A DNA stretch of 64,000 nucleotides from Scatomorpha stercorigallinarum (GTDB lineage Bacteria; Bacillota; Clostridia; Oscillospirales; Oscillospiraceae). Below the pieces are notes generated by a model that did no database searches, was not told where the DNA came from, and was given only the letters and a program-made list of their open reading frames with translations. The stretch's first letter is position 1. Every line of letters begins with the position of its first letter. Below, in pieces: positions 53,570-62,195 of the stretch. The translations under genes were made by a program, and so were the position numbers. The DNA lies in assembly GCA_944387865.1 (NCBI GenBank), contig CALXGN010000001.1, positions 124,001 to 188,000 of the forward strand, written 5' to 3'.

Positions 53570-53593
53570 ACCAATACTTATCTCGGACAGAGA
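53570..53593 (-). repeat. Right terminal inverted repeat of the element
   Basis: 24 bp, exact reverse complement of 52244-52267; it ends 1 bp before the era stop codon. Confidence 0.95.
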
Positions 53594-53594
53594 T

Positions 53595-54482
53595 TTATTT
53601 TTCGCTGAAGCCGAAATTGCGCAGCAAAAACTGCGAATCGCGCCAGTTCTCCTTGACGCGCACCCAGGTCTGCAAATACACCTTCGCATCCAGCAGCCGC
53701 TCCATGTCCCGGCGCGCCATCTCGCCGATGGTGCGCAGCATCTCGCCCTTTTTGCCGATGATGATGCCCTTGTGGCTGGACTTCTCGCAGTAGATGGTGA
53801 CGTCGATCTCGATGACGCCATCCTCCCGCTCGGAAAAGCGCGTGACCTCCACGGCCGTGCCGTGCGGCACCTCCTTGTCCAGCTTCCAGAGCAGCTTTTC
53901 GCGCACGAGCTCGGCGCAAAGCTGCTTCTCCGGCTGGTCGGTGTACATGTCCTCGGGGAACAGGTGCGGGCCCTCGACGGCGTATTTCCCCAGCTGCGCG
54001 AGCAGCTCTTCCAGCCCGTCGCCCGTTTTGGCGGAGATGGGGATGATGGCGTCGAACTCATACGCCGCGGCGTAGGCGGCGATGACGGCCAGCAGCTCGC
54101 CCTTCTCCACGGTGTCGATCTTGTTCACGGCCAGCACGGCGGGGATGCCGCTGGCCTTTATCTGCGCGATGAGCTCTTCCTCCTGGCGGCCGATGGACGC
54201 TATGGGCTCCACCACGAGCAGCACGGCGTCCACGTCCGCCACGCTCTCGCGCACGACCTTGTCCATATACTCGCCCAGGCGCGTGCGCGCGCGGTGGAAG
54301 CCCGGCGTGTCCATCAGGACGAACTGCGTGTCCCCCCGGGCGACGATGCCGGTGATGCGGTTGCGCGTCGTCTGCGGCTTGTTGGAGACGATGGCCACCT
54401 TCTCCCCCACCAGCGCGTTGGTGAGCGTGCTCTTGCCGACGTTGGGGCGGCCGGCGATGGTTATCATGGCGTTTTTCTGCAT
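53595..54482 (-). CDS. era: GTPase Era
   Basis: A 295-residue GTPase for 16S rRNA maturation and 30S assembly. G1 GRPNVGKS (11-18), G2 region PQTTRNRITGI, G3 DTPGFH, G4 NKID; the C-terminal KH domain has KGIIIGKKGEMLRTIG. The reading frame is complete although a transposon starts directly after its stop. The start abuts the ybeY stop. Confidence 0.97.
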   Translation of the reverse strand: MQKNAMITIAGRPNVGKSTLTNALVGEKVAIVSNKPQTTRNRITGIVARGDTQFVLMDTPGFHRARTRLGEYMDKVVRESVADVDAVLLVVEPIASIGRQEEELIAQIKASGIPAVLAVNKIDTVEKGELLAVIAAYAAAYEFDAIIPISAKTGDGLEELLAQLGKYAVEGPHLFPEDMYTDQPEKQLCAELVREKLLWKLDKEVPHGTAVEVTRFSEREDGVIEIDVTIYCEKSSHKGIIIGKKGEMLRTIGEMARRDMERLLDAKVYLQTWVRVKENWRDSQFLLRNFGFSEK

Positions 54483-54989
54483 TTATTCACTCTCCGTTGC
54501 CGGCCCGCCGCGGAGCCGGGCCATTATCGCTTCTTCGCGCGCGCGCATGGCGCGCTTCATCTCTCCCTCGTCCACGTGGTCGTAGCCGAGCAGGTGCAGC
54601 ACGCTGTGCACGGTCAGGTACATGACCTCCCGCCCGAAGCCGTGGCCGAATTCCTCGCCCTGGGCGGCGCAGCGCTCCAGCGAGATGGCCATGTCCCCCA
54701 GCAGCACGGCCCCGGTCTCCGGGTCACGCTCGCACGCATCCGCGTCGAACGCCCCGGGAGCGAGCTCGTTCATGGGGAAGCTCAGCACGTCCGTCGCGGA
54801 GTCAATGCCCCTGAACTCGCGGTTTATCTCCCTTATCCCCTCGTCGTCCGTGAACATGACGCTGATCTCGCAGGGCATGTCCACCCCCTGCTCCTTCAGC
54901 GCCGCCTTCGCGGCGCGCAGCACCAGCGCGCGGGCCTCGGGGTGGCCGAGGCCGCGCCGCTCCCTCGATACGCTGATCCTCGCCGCCAT
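54483..54989 (-). CDS. ybeY: rRNA maturation endoribonuclease YbeY
   Basis: A 168-residue metalloprotein. The zinc triad HSVLHLLGYDH gives His128/132/138, and DVLSFPMNE is the conserved strand. It trims the 16S rRNA 3' end. Its ATG shares one base with the preceding M32 stop. An insertion after FPMNE (about 15 residues) is normal for clostridial members. Confidence 0.94.
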   Translation of the reverse strand: MAARISVSRERRGLGHPEARALVLRAAKAALKEQGVDMPCEISVMFTDDEGIREINREFRGIDSATDVLSFPMNELAPGAFDADACERDPETGAVLLGDMAISLERCAAQGEEFGHGFGREVMYLTVHSVLHLLGYDHVDEGEMKRAMRAREEAIMARLRGGPATESE

Positions 54990-56485
54990 CAGAAACGGTA
55001 GACGGCGGCCATCTTGGCCTCGAGATAGTCGGTGTAGAACTTGGGGTCGAAGGGCGCGCCCATGGCGTTCTCGATGAGCTCCGTGGGCTTATAGAGCCGC
55101 CCGTGGCGCCAGATGCGCTCCTCAAGCCACTGCGATATGGGCGCCAGGTCGCCGGCGGCGACGCACTCGTCCACGTCCACGGTCTCCTTCATCTTGGCCA
55201 CCAGCTGCGCGCCATAGGCGCTGCCCAGCGCGTAGCTGGGGAAGTAGCCGATCTGCCCGCCGGACCAGTGCGAATCCTGCAGCACGCCGCTGCGGTCGTC
55301 CGGCACCTCCACACCGAGATACTTCCTGTAGAGCTCCTTCCAGGCGGAGGGCAGGTCCCGCGCCTCCAGCTCGCCGTGCATGAACGCGCGCTCCAGCTCA
55401 TAGCGCACCATGATGTGCAGGCTGTACGTCAGCTCGTCGGCCTCGATGCGGATGAGGCTGGGCCTGGCGGTGTTCACCGCGCGGTAGAAGTCCTTCGCCG
55501 TATAGCGCCCGAGCTCGGGGCAGAGCTCCGTCAGCCTGGGCCACACGAGCTCGCAGAAGGGGCGCGAGCGGGCGATGATGTTCTCAAAGAAGCGCGACTG
55601 GCTCTCGTGTACGGCCATGGACACGCCGCCGCCGAGCCCTGTGTAGGCGTACTCGTCCGCCGTGTGCAGCTCATAAAGCGCGTGCCCCCCCTCATGCACA
55701 ACGCTGAACATCGAGGAGGCAAATGCGTTTTCGTAGTAATGAGTGGTTATCCTGACGTCGTACTTCGACAAATCGAGCGTGAACGGGTGCTCGGTAGTTC
55801 CGAGTCGGCAGCGGGAGCGGTCCAGCCCGAGCAGGTCCATCAGCTTATAAGAGAGCTTCTCCTGCCTGTCGAGCGGGAAATTTACGCCGAGCAGCGAGGT
55901 GTCCGGGGCCTCGGCTCGCTTCACCTTCTCGATGAGCGGCACCAGCTTGTCCCGCAGCACGCCGAAGAAGCGGTCGCAGCGCTCCATCGTCAGCCCCTCC
56001 TCGTATTTGTCGAGGCAGTAGTCGTACGGATCCGTGTCCGGCGCGGCGAGGGCGGCGAAGCGCCTGTTGGCGTCGATTATCTTCTGCAGCACCGGCTCGA
56101 AGGAGGCAAAATCGTCCCTCTCCTTGGCCTCGGTCCAGACAATGTGGCTCTCATTGAGCAGCTCGCGGTAGGCGACGTATTCGTCCATCGGTATGCTTTT
56201 GAGCTCCCGCAGGTCCTTCTGCCGGAGCTCCACGGTGCGCCGCTCCGCGCTTGTGAGCTCGTCCATGTGCTCGGAGAGCGCGTCGAGCAGCCTTTCGCTG
56301 CGCTCGCCGGTGGCGAGCTGATAGCCCACTCCGCTGAGTATCCCCAGCGCCTTGCCGCGCGGGATGTAAGTGTCCCTCGGCGCGCCGGTCTCCCCGTCGT
56401 AGTGCAGCGAGCCCATGGCGTAGCCGTAGGCGAATTCCTCCATCTCGAGCCGTTTCAGTTCTTCCCTTGCTTCTGAAAGTGTCAT
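54989..56485 (-). CDS. M32-family metallocarboxypeptidase
   Basis: A 498-residue cytosolic enzyme. Zinc site HEGGH (264-268) and the third ligand in HESQSRFFE (Glu294) are intact; IRIEADELTYSLHIMVRYELE and the C-terminal GQIGYFPSYALGSAYGAQL match the M32 family (Taq carboxypeptidase). It removes C-terminal residues from peptides. It is not part of the usual phoH-ybeY-era set and seems to be inserted there together with the methyltransferase. AGGAGG site present. Confidence 0.9.
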   Translation of the reverse strand: MTLSEAREELKRLEMEEFAYGYAMGSLHYDGETGAPRDTYIPRGKALGILSGVGYQLATGERSERLLDALSEHMDELTSAERRTVELRQKDLRELKSIPMDEYVAYRELLNESHIVWTEAKERDDFASFEPVLQKIIDANRRFAALAAPDTDPYDYCLDKYEEGLTMERCDRFFGVLRDKLVPLIEKVKRAEAPDTSLLGVNFPLDRQEKLSYKLMDLLGLDRSRCRLGTTEHPFTLDLSKYDVRITTHYYENAFASSMFSVVHEGGHALYELHTADEYAYTGLGGGVSMAVHESQSRFFENIIARSRPFCELVWPRLTELCPELGRYTAKDFYRAVNTARPSLIRIEADELTYSLHIMVRYELERAFMHGELEARDLPSAWKELYRKYLGVEVPDDRSGVLQDSHWSGGQIGYFPSYALGSAYGAQLVAKMKETVDVDECVAAGDLAPISQWLEERIWRHGRLYKPTELIENAMGAPFDPKFYTDYLEAKMAAVYRF

Positions 56486-57315
56486 ATTCTGTCCTCCTGA
56501 ATCTTTTGTCCGATGTAAAGCAGATGTTCAGACCAGCTCAGCAGCTCCGGTATCTCACAGAGCCTGAGCGAAAGCTCAATCCAGTCCGCTCTTGCCTCCG
56601 CAGGGAGGTTTTTGAACTCCTCCCTCGAGGCGAGCACTCCCTCGCTGCCCACAAGGTGCAGCTTTTTCAGCGGGAAGCCCTCAAAGTGCCGCTCTGCGCT
56701 GCCGGCCTGCGCGAAATACGCCCTTGTGAACGACTCGCCGGCGTAGTCCTCTCCGCGCTCGAGGCAGCCGTAATAGCGCCTGTTGACCTCATTGCCGTCC
56801 ACTTCCGCTATCCCCTCCGGCCAGTCGGCCATATGCCCGAGGCGGTAGAGCAGATCGCCGTACATGGAGATAAACGCCGCGAAGAAAACCCCTCCCGGCC
56901 GGAGCCTTGAAATGCAGTTGGCTATCGCCGTTTTCCGCTCCTCCTCTTTCAGCAGATGATAGAGCGGCCCCATGCAGAGCACGTGGTCGAACGGCCCCTC
57001 CGGCAGCGTGCCGCCGTCGAGCGCGTCCGCCTGCACGGCAGTCAGCTCCACTCCGGCCTCCGCGGCCTTTTTCCGCGCGAGGGCCACGTTCCCGCCCGAA
57101 AGGTCAGCGAGCGTCACGGCGCAGCCCCTTTCGGCGAGATGGATGGAGTATCTCCCGGGCCCTCCGCCGAGGTCGAGCACGCTCTGCCCGGGCTGCACAT
57201 ACCTGTCGATATAGCGGCAGTTTATCTCAAATTCCCAGGGGTTCTGCTCCAGCCGCGCCCACTCCGTCTCCGGCGAAGTGTCGTAATAGGCCTTTATCTG
57301 CTCGCGGTCGCTCAT
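56482..57315 (-). CDS. Class I SAM-dependent methyltransferase
   Basis: A 277-residue protein with SAM motif I VLDLGGGPGRYSIHLAERG, motif II LADLSGG, and post-motif FDHVLCMGPLYHLL. The family is the broad UbiE/small-molecule type; target unknown. Both ends overlap neighbours by 4 nt (ATGA with phoH upstream and the M32 gene downstream), so translation is coupled. Confidence 0.8.
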   Translation of the reverse strand: MSDREQIKAYYDTSPETEWARLEQNPWEFEINCRYIDRYVQPGQSVLDLGGGPGRYSIHLAERGCAVTLADLSGGNVALARKKAAEAGVELTAVQADALDGGTLPEGPFDHVLCMGPLYHLLKEEERKTAIANCISRLRPGGVFFAAFISMYGDLLYRLGHMADWPEGIAEVDGNEVNRRYYGCLERGEDYAGESFTRAYFAQAGSAERHFEGFPLKKLHLVGSEGVLASREEFKNLPAEARADWIELSLRLCEIPELLSWSEHLLYIGQKIQEDRI

Positions 57316-58316
57316 TTGCTCTTCCTCCTGAACTGCTTCGGCGCCAGCTCCTTGGCCGGCGCGCGGCGCTTTTCGTCTTTTTCATAGGCTTCGATAATCT
57401 TCTGCACCAGCTCGTGGCGCACCACGTCCGCGCCGGTCAGGCGGCAGATGGCTATGTCGTCAATGCCCTTCAGGACGCGCATGGCCTCCTTCAGGCCGCT
57501 CACCTTGTCCTGCGGCAGGTCGATCTGCGTCACGTCGCCCGTTATTACCACGCGCGAGCCGAAGCCGATTCGCGTCAGGAACATCTTCATCTGCTCGCGG
57601 GAGGTGTTCTGCGCCTCGTCGAGTATGATAAAGCTGTCGTCTAACGTGCGCCCGCGCATATAGGCGAGCGGCGCGACCTCGATATTCCCGCGCTCGAGGT
57701 ACTTGTTGTAGGTCTCCGGCCCCAGCATTTCAAACAGCGCGTCGTAAAGCGGGCGGAGGTACGGGTCGACCTTGCTCTGCAGGTCGCCCGGCAGGAAGCC
57801 GAGCCTCTCCCCGGCCTCCACCGCGGGGCGGGTCAGGATTATCCTGTTCACCTTCTCGCTGCGGAAGGCGGCCACCGCCATAGCCACGGCCAGGTAGGTC
57901 TTGCCCGTGCCGGCGGGGCCGATTCCGAGCGTGATGGTGTTCTGCGCCATGGCGTCCACATAGGCCTTCTGGCCCAGCGTCTTGGCCTTGATGGGCTTGC
58001 CCTTGGCCGTGATGCACACCACGTCGCCGGAGAGCTCGCCGATCTTCGCTTCCCGCCCCTCGCCCACGAGCTTTAGGATATAGCGCACGTTCTGCGCGTC
58101 GATGGCCTCGCCGCGGCTCGCCAGCTGCAGTAGCCCGTTGATGACCTTCTCCGCGGCCATCACGTCCTCCGCCTCGCCGGAGATGCGCAGCTGGTCGTCG
58201 CGGTCGGTCACGCGCACGCCCAGCTCGCTCTCGATGATGCGCAGGTTCTGGTCAAAGGAGCCGAAAACGCTTATCACGTTCTCCATGCGGTCTATCGGCA
58301 GTGTCTTTTCTATCAT
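57312..58316 (-). CDS. phoH: PhoH-family ATPase
   Basis: A 334-residue protein: N-terminal KH-like region (about 1-95), then an ATPase with Walker A GPAGTGKT (133-140), Walker B FIILDEAQN, and VVITGDVTQIDLP. Family members act in RNA metabolism, often next to ybeY. Position after yqfD is the standard Firmicute order. Confidence 0.93.
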   Translation of the reverse strand: MIEKTLPIDRMENVISVFGSFDQNLRIIESELGVRVTDRDDQLRISGEAEDVMAAEKVINGLLQLASRGEAIDAQNVRYILKLVGEGREAKIGELSGDVVCITAKGKPIKAKTLGQKAYVDAMAQNTITLGIGPAGTGKTYLAVAMAVAAFRSEKVNRIILTRPAVEAGERLGFLPGDLQSKVDPYLRPLYDALFEMLGPETYNKYLERGNIEVAPLAYMRGRTLDDSFIILDEAQNTSREQMKMFLTRIGFGSRVVITGDVTQIDLPQDKVSGLKEAMRVLKGIDDIAICRLTGADVVRHELVQKIIEAYEKDEKRRAPAKELAPKQFRRKSK

Positions 58317-58344
58317 TCGTACATCCGTTTCCTTCCCTGAGGTC

Positions 58345-59526
58345 TTACTGTGCCAGCGGCGTCTCCACCGCGATGTTCTGCAGGCACTCGGCGCGCAGCG
58401 TCACGAGCAGCGCCCCGCCGCTCTCGGCGGCGGAAAAGCTCTCGCTCAGCACCTCGCCCCCCGCGCCCAGGCGGCTCTCCAGCTCCGCCGCCAGCGCCGC
58501 GCGCAGCCGCGCCTCCAACGCTTCGCGCTCCGCTTCGGCGTACACGGGCTCGTACTCCGTGTACGTCTCCCGTATCAGCTTCACTGGCAGGGCGAACACG
58601 CCCTCCACGGCCAGCGGGTATTCTTTTATTATTTTATCACAGCCGATATCCATTTTGCCACTGTCGCGGTAAAAATTCAAGCGCGTTTTCCCCACGGCCA
58701 GCGCCCAGCGGCTGTAACTGCGCCCTTCATCGCCGCGCGTGAGCTCTGAGAGCGGCGCGGAGGCCGTCAATTCATACCAGGTGCGGGCCGTGACGTCCGC
58801 CTGCGCGTGTACCTGCCTCGCCTCGCCCACGGGCGACGTCATCAGCGAGGACACCAGCTCTTCGCCCCTGAGCACGGCGTCGCCCGGCTGCACGGCCGGC
58901 GCGCCCATATAGACGTCCATGCGCACGATGATGCCCGTCTCCGCGGCGGTGACGGCGCAGGGCGCGTCGTTGTCGATGAGTTCAGGCCGCTCCACGCGCT
59001 CGCGCACCTCCACCACGGCCCGCGAGCCGGCCACGGTCACGCCCACCCAGCTGAGCTCCGGGACGGCCAGGATGACCTCGTTTTTTATCCGGTCCGCCTC
59101 CCAGCCCGGCCAGAAGGAGCCGTATCCCACGCCCGCGTCCTCCAGCGCGCGCAGTATCTCCCCGTCGGAGACGGCCTCGTTGCCCGTCACCTCGATGTCC
59201 CAGACGAAAAGGCTCGACGCCGCCAGCAGCGCGAAGCAGAGCGCAAGCGAGAACATCAGCGCCATCCGCCGTCGCGCCCGCCTGCGGATGGCCGGCGCGC
59301 CCGTCCTGTGCAGCACGCGCAGCTCGCACTGCGAGCGCACGGCCAGCCGCCGCGCCTCGCCCAGCGCCGCGGCGGGCAGCGTCAGGCGCAGCGTGCAGCC
59401 GTCCACGCTCTCCGCGCCGGAAAAGCCCACGCCGCTCTCCGCCAGGGCGTTCAGCAGCTTTTCCGGCTGCGCGCCCGCCGCTTCCACGCGCACGCTTGCG
59501 CGCAACATATCCCCCGCGCGGCCCAT
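58345..59526 (-). CDS. yqfD: Sporulation protein YqfD
   Basis: A 393-residue protein: N-terminal FeoA-like domain, a membrane helix (about 90-115, LMFSLALCFALLAASSLFVW), then a long extracytoplasmic part with DIEVTGNEAVSDGEIL. YqfD is sigma-E controlled in B. subtilis. The ATG at 59526 overlaps the yqfC stop (TGATG). Much longer upstream readings in this frame only shadow yqfC and ylbJ. Confidence 0.88.
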   Translation of the reverse strand: MGRAGDMLRASVRVEAAGAQPEKLLNALAESGVGFSGAESVDGCTLRLTLPAAALGEARRLAVRSQCELRVLHRTGAPAIRRRARRRMALMFSLALCFALLAASSLFVWDIEVTGNEAVSDGEILRALEDAGVGYGSFWPGWEADRIKNEVILAVPELSWVGVTVAGSRAVVEVRERVERPELIDNDAPCAVTAAETGIIVRMDVYMGAPAVQPGDAVLRGEELVSSLMTSPVGEARQVHAQADVTARTWYELTASAPLSELTRGDEGRSYSRWALAVGKTRLNFYRDSGKMDIGCDKIIKEYPLAVEGVFALPVKLIRETYTEYEPVYAEAEREALEARLRAALAAELESRLGAGGEVLSESFSAAESGGALLVTLRAECLQNIAVETPLAQ

Positions 59527-59792
59527 CAGTCCAGCTCCACGCACAGGATGCGCCCCCTGACGAGCAGGGCCTCGCGGTCCATGGCCGCCAGCGAGAGCCC
59601 CTCGCCGCGTATGCGCGCCAGCGCCCCGCGGCCCTGCACCTCGATGCACTCCGGTGAATAGAGGCTGATGCCCCTGTGCGATTCCACCAGCGCCCTCCTG
59701 CTGCCCAGCAGCGTCAGCTTCAGGCAGCCCGCGGCCTCCGCCGGCAGGTCCAGCCGGTCGGCTATCTCTTCCCTGAACGCCCTTGCCGGCAT
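59526..59792 (-). CDS. yqfC: Sporulation protein YqfC
   Basis: An 88-residue protein whose ending (SLAAMDREALLVRGRILCVELD-like, residues about 66-88) and beta-rich middle (GCLKLTLLGSRRALVE) match YqfC. I prefer the ATG at 59792 after GGGGGTGAGG; an ATG five codons upstream is possible. Function in spore formation is unknown; it pairs with yqfD. Confidence 0.82.
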   Translation of the reverse strand: MPARAFREEIADRLDLPAEAAGCLKLTLLGSRRALVESHRGISLYSPECIEVQGRGALARIRGEGLSLAAMDREALLVRGRILCVELD

Positions 59793-59880
59793 ACGCCTCA
59801 CCCCCATGCGGGATTTTATGCCCGCGCGGCGGATATAATGAGCGCACGGCGAATAGGCTTTTTGGCGGGAGGTATGTCCA

Positions 59881-60843
59881 ATGAGCCTTGTACGCCGCCT
59901 TTCGCCGCTCTTTGCCGTTCTCGGCCTCGCCGCCCTCGCCGCCTTCTCCGGCGGGGCCATGGAGGGTGCGCGGCGCGGCCTTGACGCCTGCGCCGCCGTG
60001 CTGATACCCTCGTTGTTCCCGTTTTTCATCGTCTCCGCCCTGCTGCGCTCCAGCGGCGCGGTGCACGCGCTCGCGCGCTCTGCCTCGGGGGCGATGCCCC
60101 GCGCCTTCGGCGTGCCGGGCTGCTGCGCCGCCGCCCTCGTGCTGGGCCTCGCCGGCGGCTACCCCATCGGCGCCGCCACCCTCGCCGCGCTCGTGCGCTC
60201 CGGCGACCTGCAGCCGGAGGACGCCTCCAACGCCCTCGCCTTCTGCAACTGCTCCGGCCCCGCCTTCCTGATAGGCGCGGCGGGCGCGGGCATTTTCGCC
60301 AGCCCCGCCGCCGGCGCGCTGCTCTATGCCTCGCACATCGCCTCCGCCCTGCTCGCGGGGCTCATACTGCGCCCGCGGCGCGGCGGCGTCCGCCCCTCCG
60401 CCCCCGTCGAGCCGCCGGAGCCGCAGCCCGGCGCGTTCACGGAGGCCGTCGCCGGCGCCGTGCGCTCCATGCTCACGGTCTGCGGCTATGTCGTGGCCTT
60501 CAGCGCCCTCACCGGCGCGCTGGAAGCCGTCGGCGTGTTCTCCCGCCTGGCCGGCGGGCTGGCCGTGCGCACGGGCCTCGGGCTGAAGCTCAGCCGCGCG
60601 CTGCTGACGGGCTTTTTTGAGCTCGGCGGCGGGCTCTCCGCCCTCTCCGGCGCCGGGCTGACGCCGCTGAGCCTCGCCTGCGCCTCGCTGCTGGCCGCCT
60701 GGGGCGGGCTCTCCGTCCATTTCCAGACCGCCGCCGTATTCGCCGGCACGGGCGTCTCCCTCCGCCGCCACACCGCCGGAAAGCTGCTCGCCGCCGTCCT
60801 CTCCGCCGCCATCACGTTGCTCTCCGCCCGCTTCATCCTGTGA
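59881..60843 (+). CDS. ylbJ: Sporulation integral membrane protein YlbJ
   Basis: A 320-residue protein with about eight hydrophobic helices and nucleoside-recognition-like (Gate) repeats: PSLFPFFIVSALL, GLAGGYPIGA, NCSGPAFLIGA, and a second half with FFELGGGLSAL. YlbJ is required for heat-resistant spores in B. subtilis. GGGAGG precedes the ATG. It diverges from yqfC; a TATAAT at 59834-59839 is a possible -10. Confidence 0.88.
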   Translation: MSLVRRLSPLFAVLGLAALAAFSGGAMEGARRGLDACAAVLIPSLFPFFIVSALLRSSGAVHALARSASGAMPRAFGVPGCCAAALVLGLAGGYPIGAATLAALVRSGDLQPEDASNALAFCNCSGPAFLIGAAGAGIFASPAAGALLYASHIASALLAGLILRPRRGGVRPSAPVEPPEPQPGAFTEAVAGAVRSMLTVCGYVVAFSALTGALEAVGVFSRLAGGLAVRTGLGLKLSRALLTGFFELGGGLSALSGAGLTPLSLACASLLAAWGGLSVHFQTAAVFAGTGVSLRRHTAGKLLAAVLSAAITLLSARFIL

Positions 60844-60859
60844 ATGCGCCTGATAGGCG

Positions 60860-60888
60860 TTGCGCCCGCGCCGCATCAGTGGTAAAAT
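60860..60888 (+). promoter_or_regulatory. Promoter candidate of the two micro-protein genes
   Basis: TTGCGC (60860-60865), 17 bp, TAAAAT (60883-60888), 51 bp before the first micro-ORF. Confidence 0.45.
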
Positions 60889-60938
60889 ATAAATACTGCC
60901 GGGCGGCAAAATCAGAGCTCAAAAAAGGTGAAAAGGCC

Positions 60939-61004
60939 ATGAAAAAAGAGAAGATCAGGTTTATATTCTTTCTCCTTGCTTCGATATGTTTCCTTATAGT
61001 GTAG
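60939..61004 (+). CDS. 21-residue membrane micro-protein
   Basis: Reads MKKEKIRFIFFLLASICFLI plus Val, then TAG. A basic head is followed by a hydrophobic helix. A GGTG/AAAAGG region lies upstream. Its composition resembles known short clostridial membrane peptides. It could be a truncated version of a longer one, since the stop falls inside the helix. Confidence 0.5.
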   Translation: MKKEKIRFIFFLLASICFLIV

Positions 61005-61016
61005 GTGATAAATTTC

Positions 61017-61109
61017 ATGGATAAGGACATTGCCACGGCAATAATATTCCTGCTGTTGGGCGTTTCATTTTTGCTTTTGTCCACTGCGCATCTGAAAAAA
61101 GGTAAGTAA
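61017..61109 (+). CDS. 30-residue membrane micro-protein
   Basis: Begins MDKDIATAIIFLLLGVSFLL and ends with a basic KKGK, preceded by TAGGTGAT at good distance. One membrane helix with charged ends. It lies 12 nt after the first micro-ORF, so the two are probably co-translated. Confidence 0.55.
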   Translation: MDKDIATAIIFLLLGVSFLLLSTAHLKKGK

Positions 61110-61156
61110 ACAGCCGCGCCCCGTTCGGCGCTTTGAAAAAAGCTGCATCGTCGCGC

Positions 61157-61192
61157 AAAGGCGGCGCTCCCGCGCGGGAGCGCCGCCTTATT
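61157..61192. terminator. Hairpin terminator at the end of the rnc operon
   Basis: AAGGCGGCGCTCCC, GCGC loop, GGGAGCGCCGCCTTA. It overlaps the stop codon of the radical SAM gene and lies between convergent units; T-runs are short. Confidence 0.65.
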
Positions 61193-62195
61193 CTGCCCTC
61201 ATGAGCCCCTTCACGCCCTCGCGGGGCAGGATCTTCAGCTCTTTCAGGCCAAACCTTTCCTTCAGCCACGCGCGGTTCTCCCCGTGCTGGCCCACTGCCT
61301 GCGACATCAGCCGCGGCTCCACATACAGCACCGCGCGCGCGCCCGGCTCCGCGCCCGCGAGCAGCTCCTCGGCCCTGGAGCGCATGATGCGCGCCCTCAC
61401 CAGCTCGCCCAGTGCGGGGTGATAGGCCCCGCCCGCCGCCTGGCCGCCTGAGAGCTCCTCTGTCGGGTTGAGGCCCAGGCGTATGACGGGTATCCCCGAC
61501 GCTTCGAAAACCGGCAGGATGCGCGCACAGACGCGCACAGCGTCCTCCACCGTGTGCTCGCGGTATCTCCCCGCCTGCCAGAGGCCAAAAAGCGGCGTCC
61601 CGCGCACGATGACGGTCGGGTACACCCGCACGCCGTCCGGCCGCAGCGCGGCGATGTCCCGCGCAGTCTGCACGTCGCTCTCGTCGTCGGCGCCCGGCAG
61701 TCCGGTCATCATCTGCAAAATGAGCCGGAAGCCGCCGGTCTTCACCGCTTTTGCGGCGCGCGCGACATCCTCCGCCGTGTGCCCGCGGCCGGAGAGCGCG
61801 AGCACCCTGTCGGACATGCTCTGCGCGCCCAGCTCCACCGTGCGCACGCCGTAGCGCCGCAGCCTGGCGAGCACCTCGCCGTCGATGGCGTCCGGCCGCG
61901 TCGAAAGGCGCAGGGAGCTCAGCGTGCCGTCCGCCAGGTAGGGCTGCGCCGCGCCCAGCAGCTCCTCCTGCTGCCCGGCCGGTATGGCCGTGAACGAGCC
62001 GCCGTAAAAGGCGAGCTGCCGCCCGCCCCCGTTGTTCGCCGGGGACGCGGCGGCAGCTTCCACGGCCCGGCGCACGTCCTCCGCCGTGGCGGGCGACGCC
62101 GCGCCGGATATGCGCCGCTGGTCGCAGAAAACGCAGTCGTTGGGGCAGCCGAGATGGGGCACGAAAACGGGTATCACGCTCTCCCGCGCGCTCAT
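61188..62195 (-). CDS. Elp3-like radical SAM protein
   Basis: A 335-residue protein with the radical SAM motif CPNDCVFC near the N terminus (HLGCPNDCVFCDQ), then FYGGSFTAI, STRPDAID and VELGAQSMSD, as in Elp3/YhcC. It lacks the acetyltransferase domain of true Elp3. Genes of this type follow rnc in many Clostridia; function uncertain, perhaps RNA-related. The ATG overlaps the rnc stop. Confidence 0.85.
   Translation of the reverse strand: MSARESVIPVFVPHLGCPNDCVFCDQRRISGAASPATAEDVRRAVEAAAASPANNGGGRQLAFYGGSFTAIPAGQQEELLGAAQPYLADGTLSSLRLSTRPDAIDGEVLARLRRYGVRTVELGAQSMSDRVLALSGRGHTAEDVARAAKAVKTGGFRLILQMMTGLPGADDESDVQTARDIAALRPDGVRVYPTVIVRGTPLFGLWQAGRYREHTVEDAVRVCARILPVFEASGIPVIRLGLNPTEELSGGQAAGGAYHPALGELVRARIMRSRAEELLAGAEPGARAVLYVEPRLMSQAVGQHGENRAWLKERFGLKELKILPREGVKGLMRAE

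Larger units (their letters stand above)
52244..53593. mobile_element. AT-rich transposon-like element with cargo lipoprotein
   Basis: A 1,350-bp block bounded by perfect 24-bp terminal inverted repeats (52244-52267 and 53570-53593; outer bases TCTCTGTCCG). Base composition is strikingly AT-rich against the GC-rich host. A 9-bp direct repeat TTTATTTTT abuts the right end (53594-53602) and lies 1 nt from the left end (52234-52242), probably the target duplication. It contains a transposase N-terminal remnant and a lipoprotein gene but no full transposase, so it is non-autonomous. The family, perhaps IS1595-like, is inferred from the remnant only. Confidence 0.85.

Noticed and set aside
58345..60909. 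854-codon version of yqfD
   Set aside because: The first 460 codons run antisense to ylbJ and out of frame through yqfC; the real start overlaps the yqfC stop at 59526.
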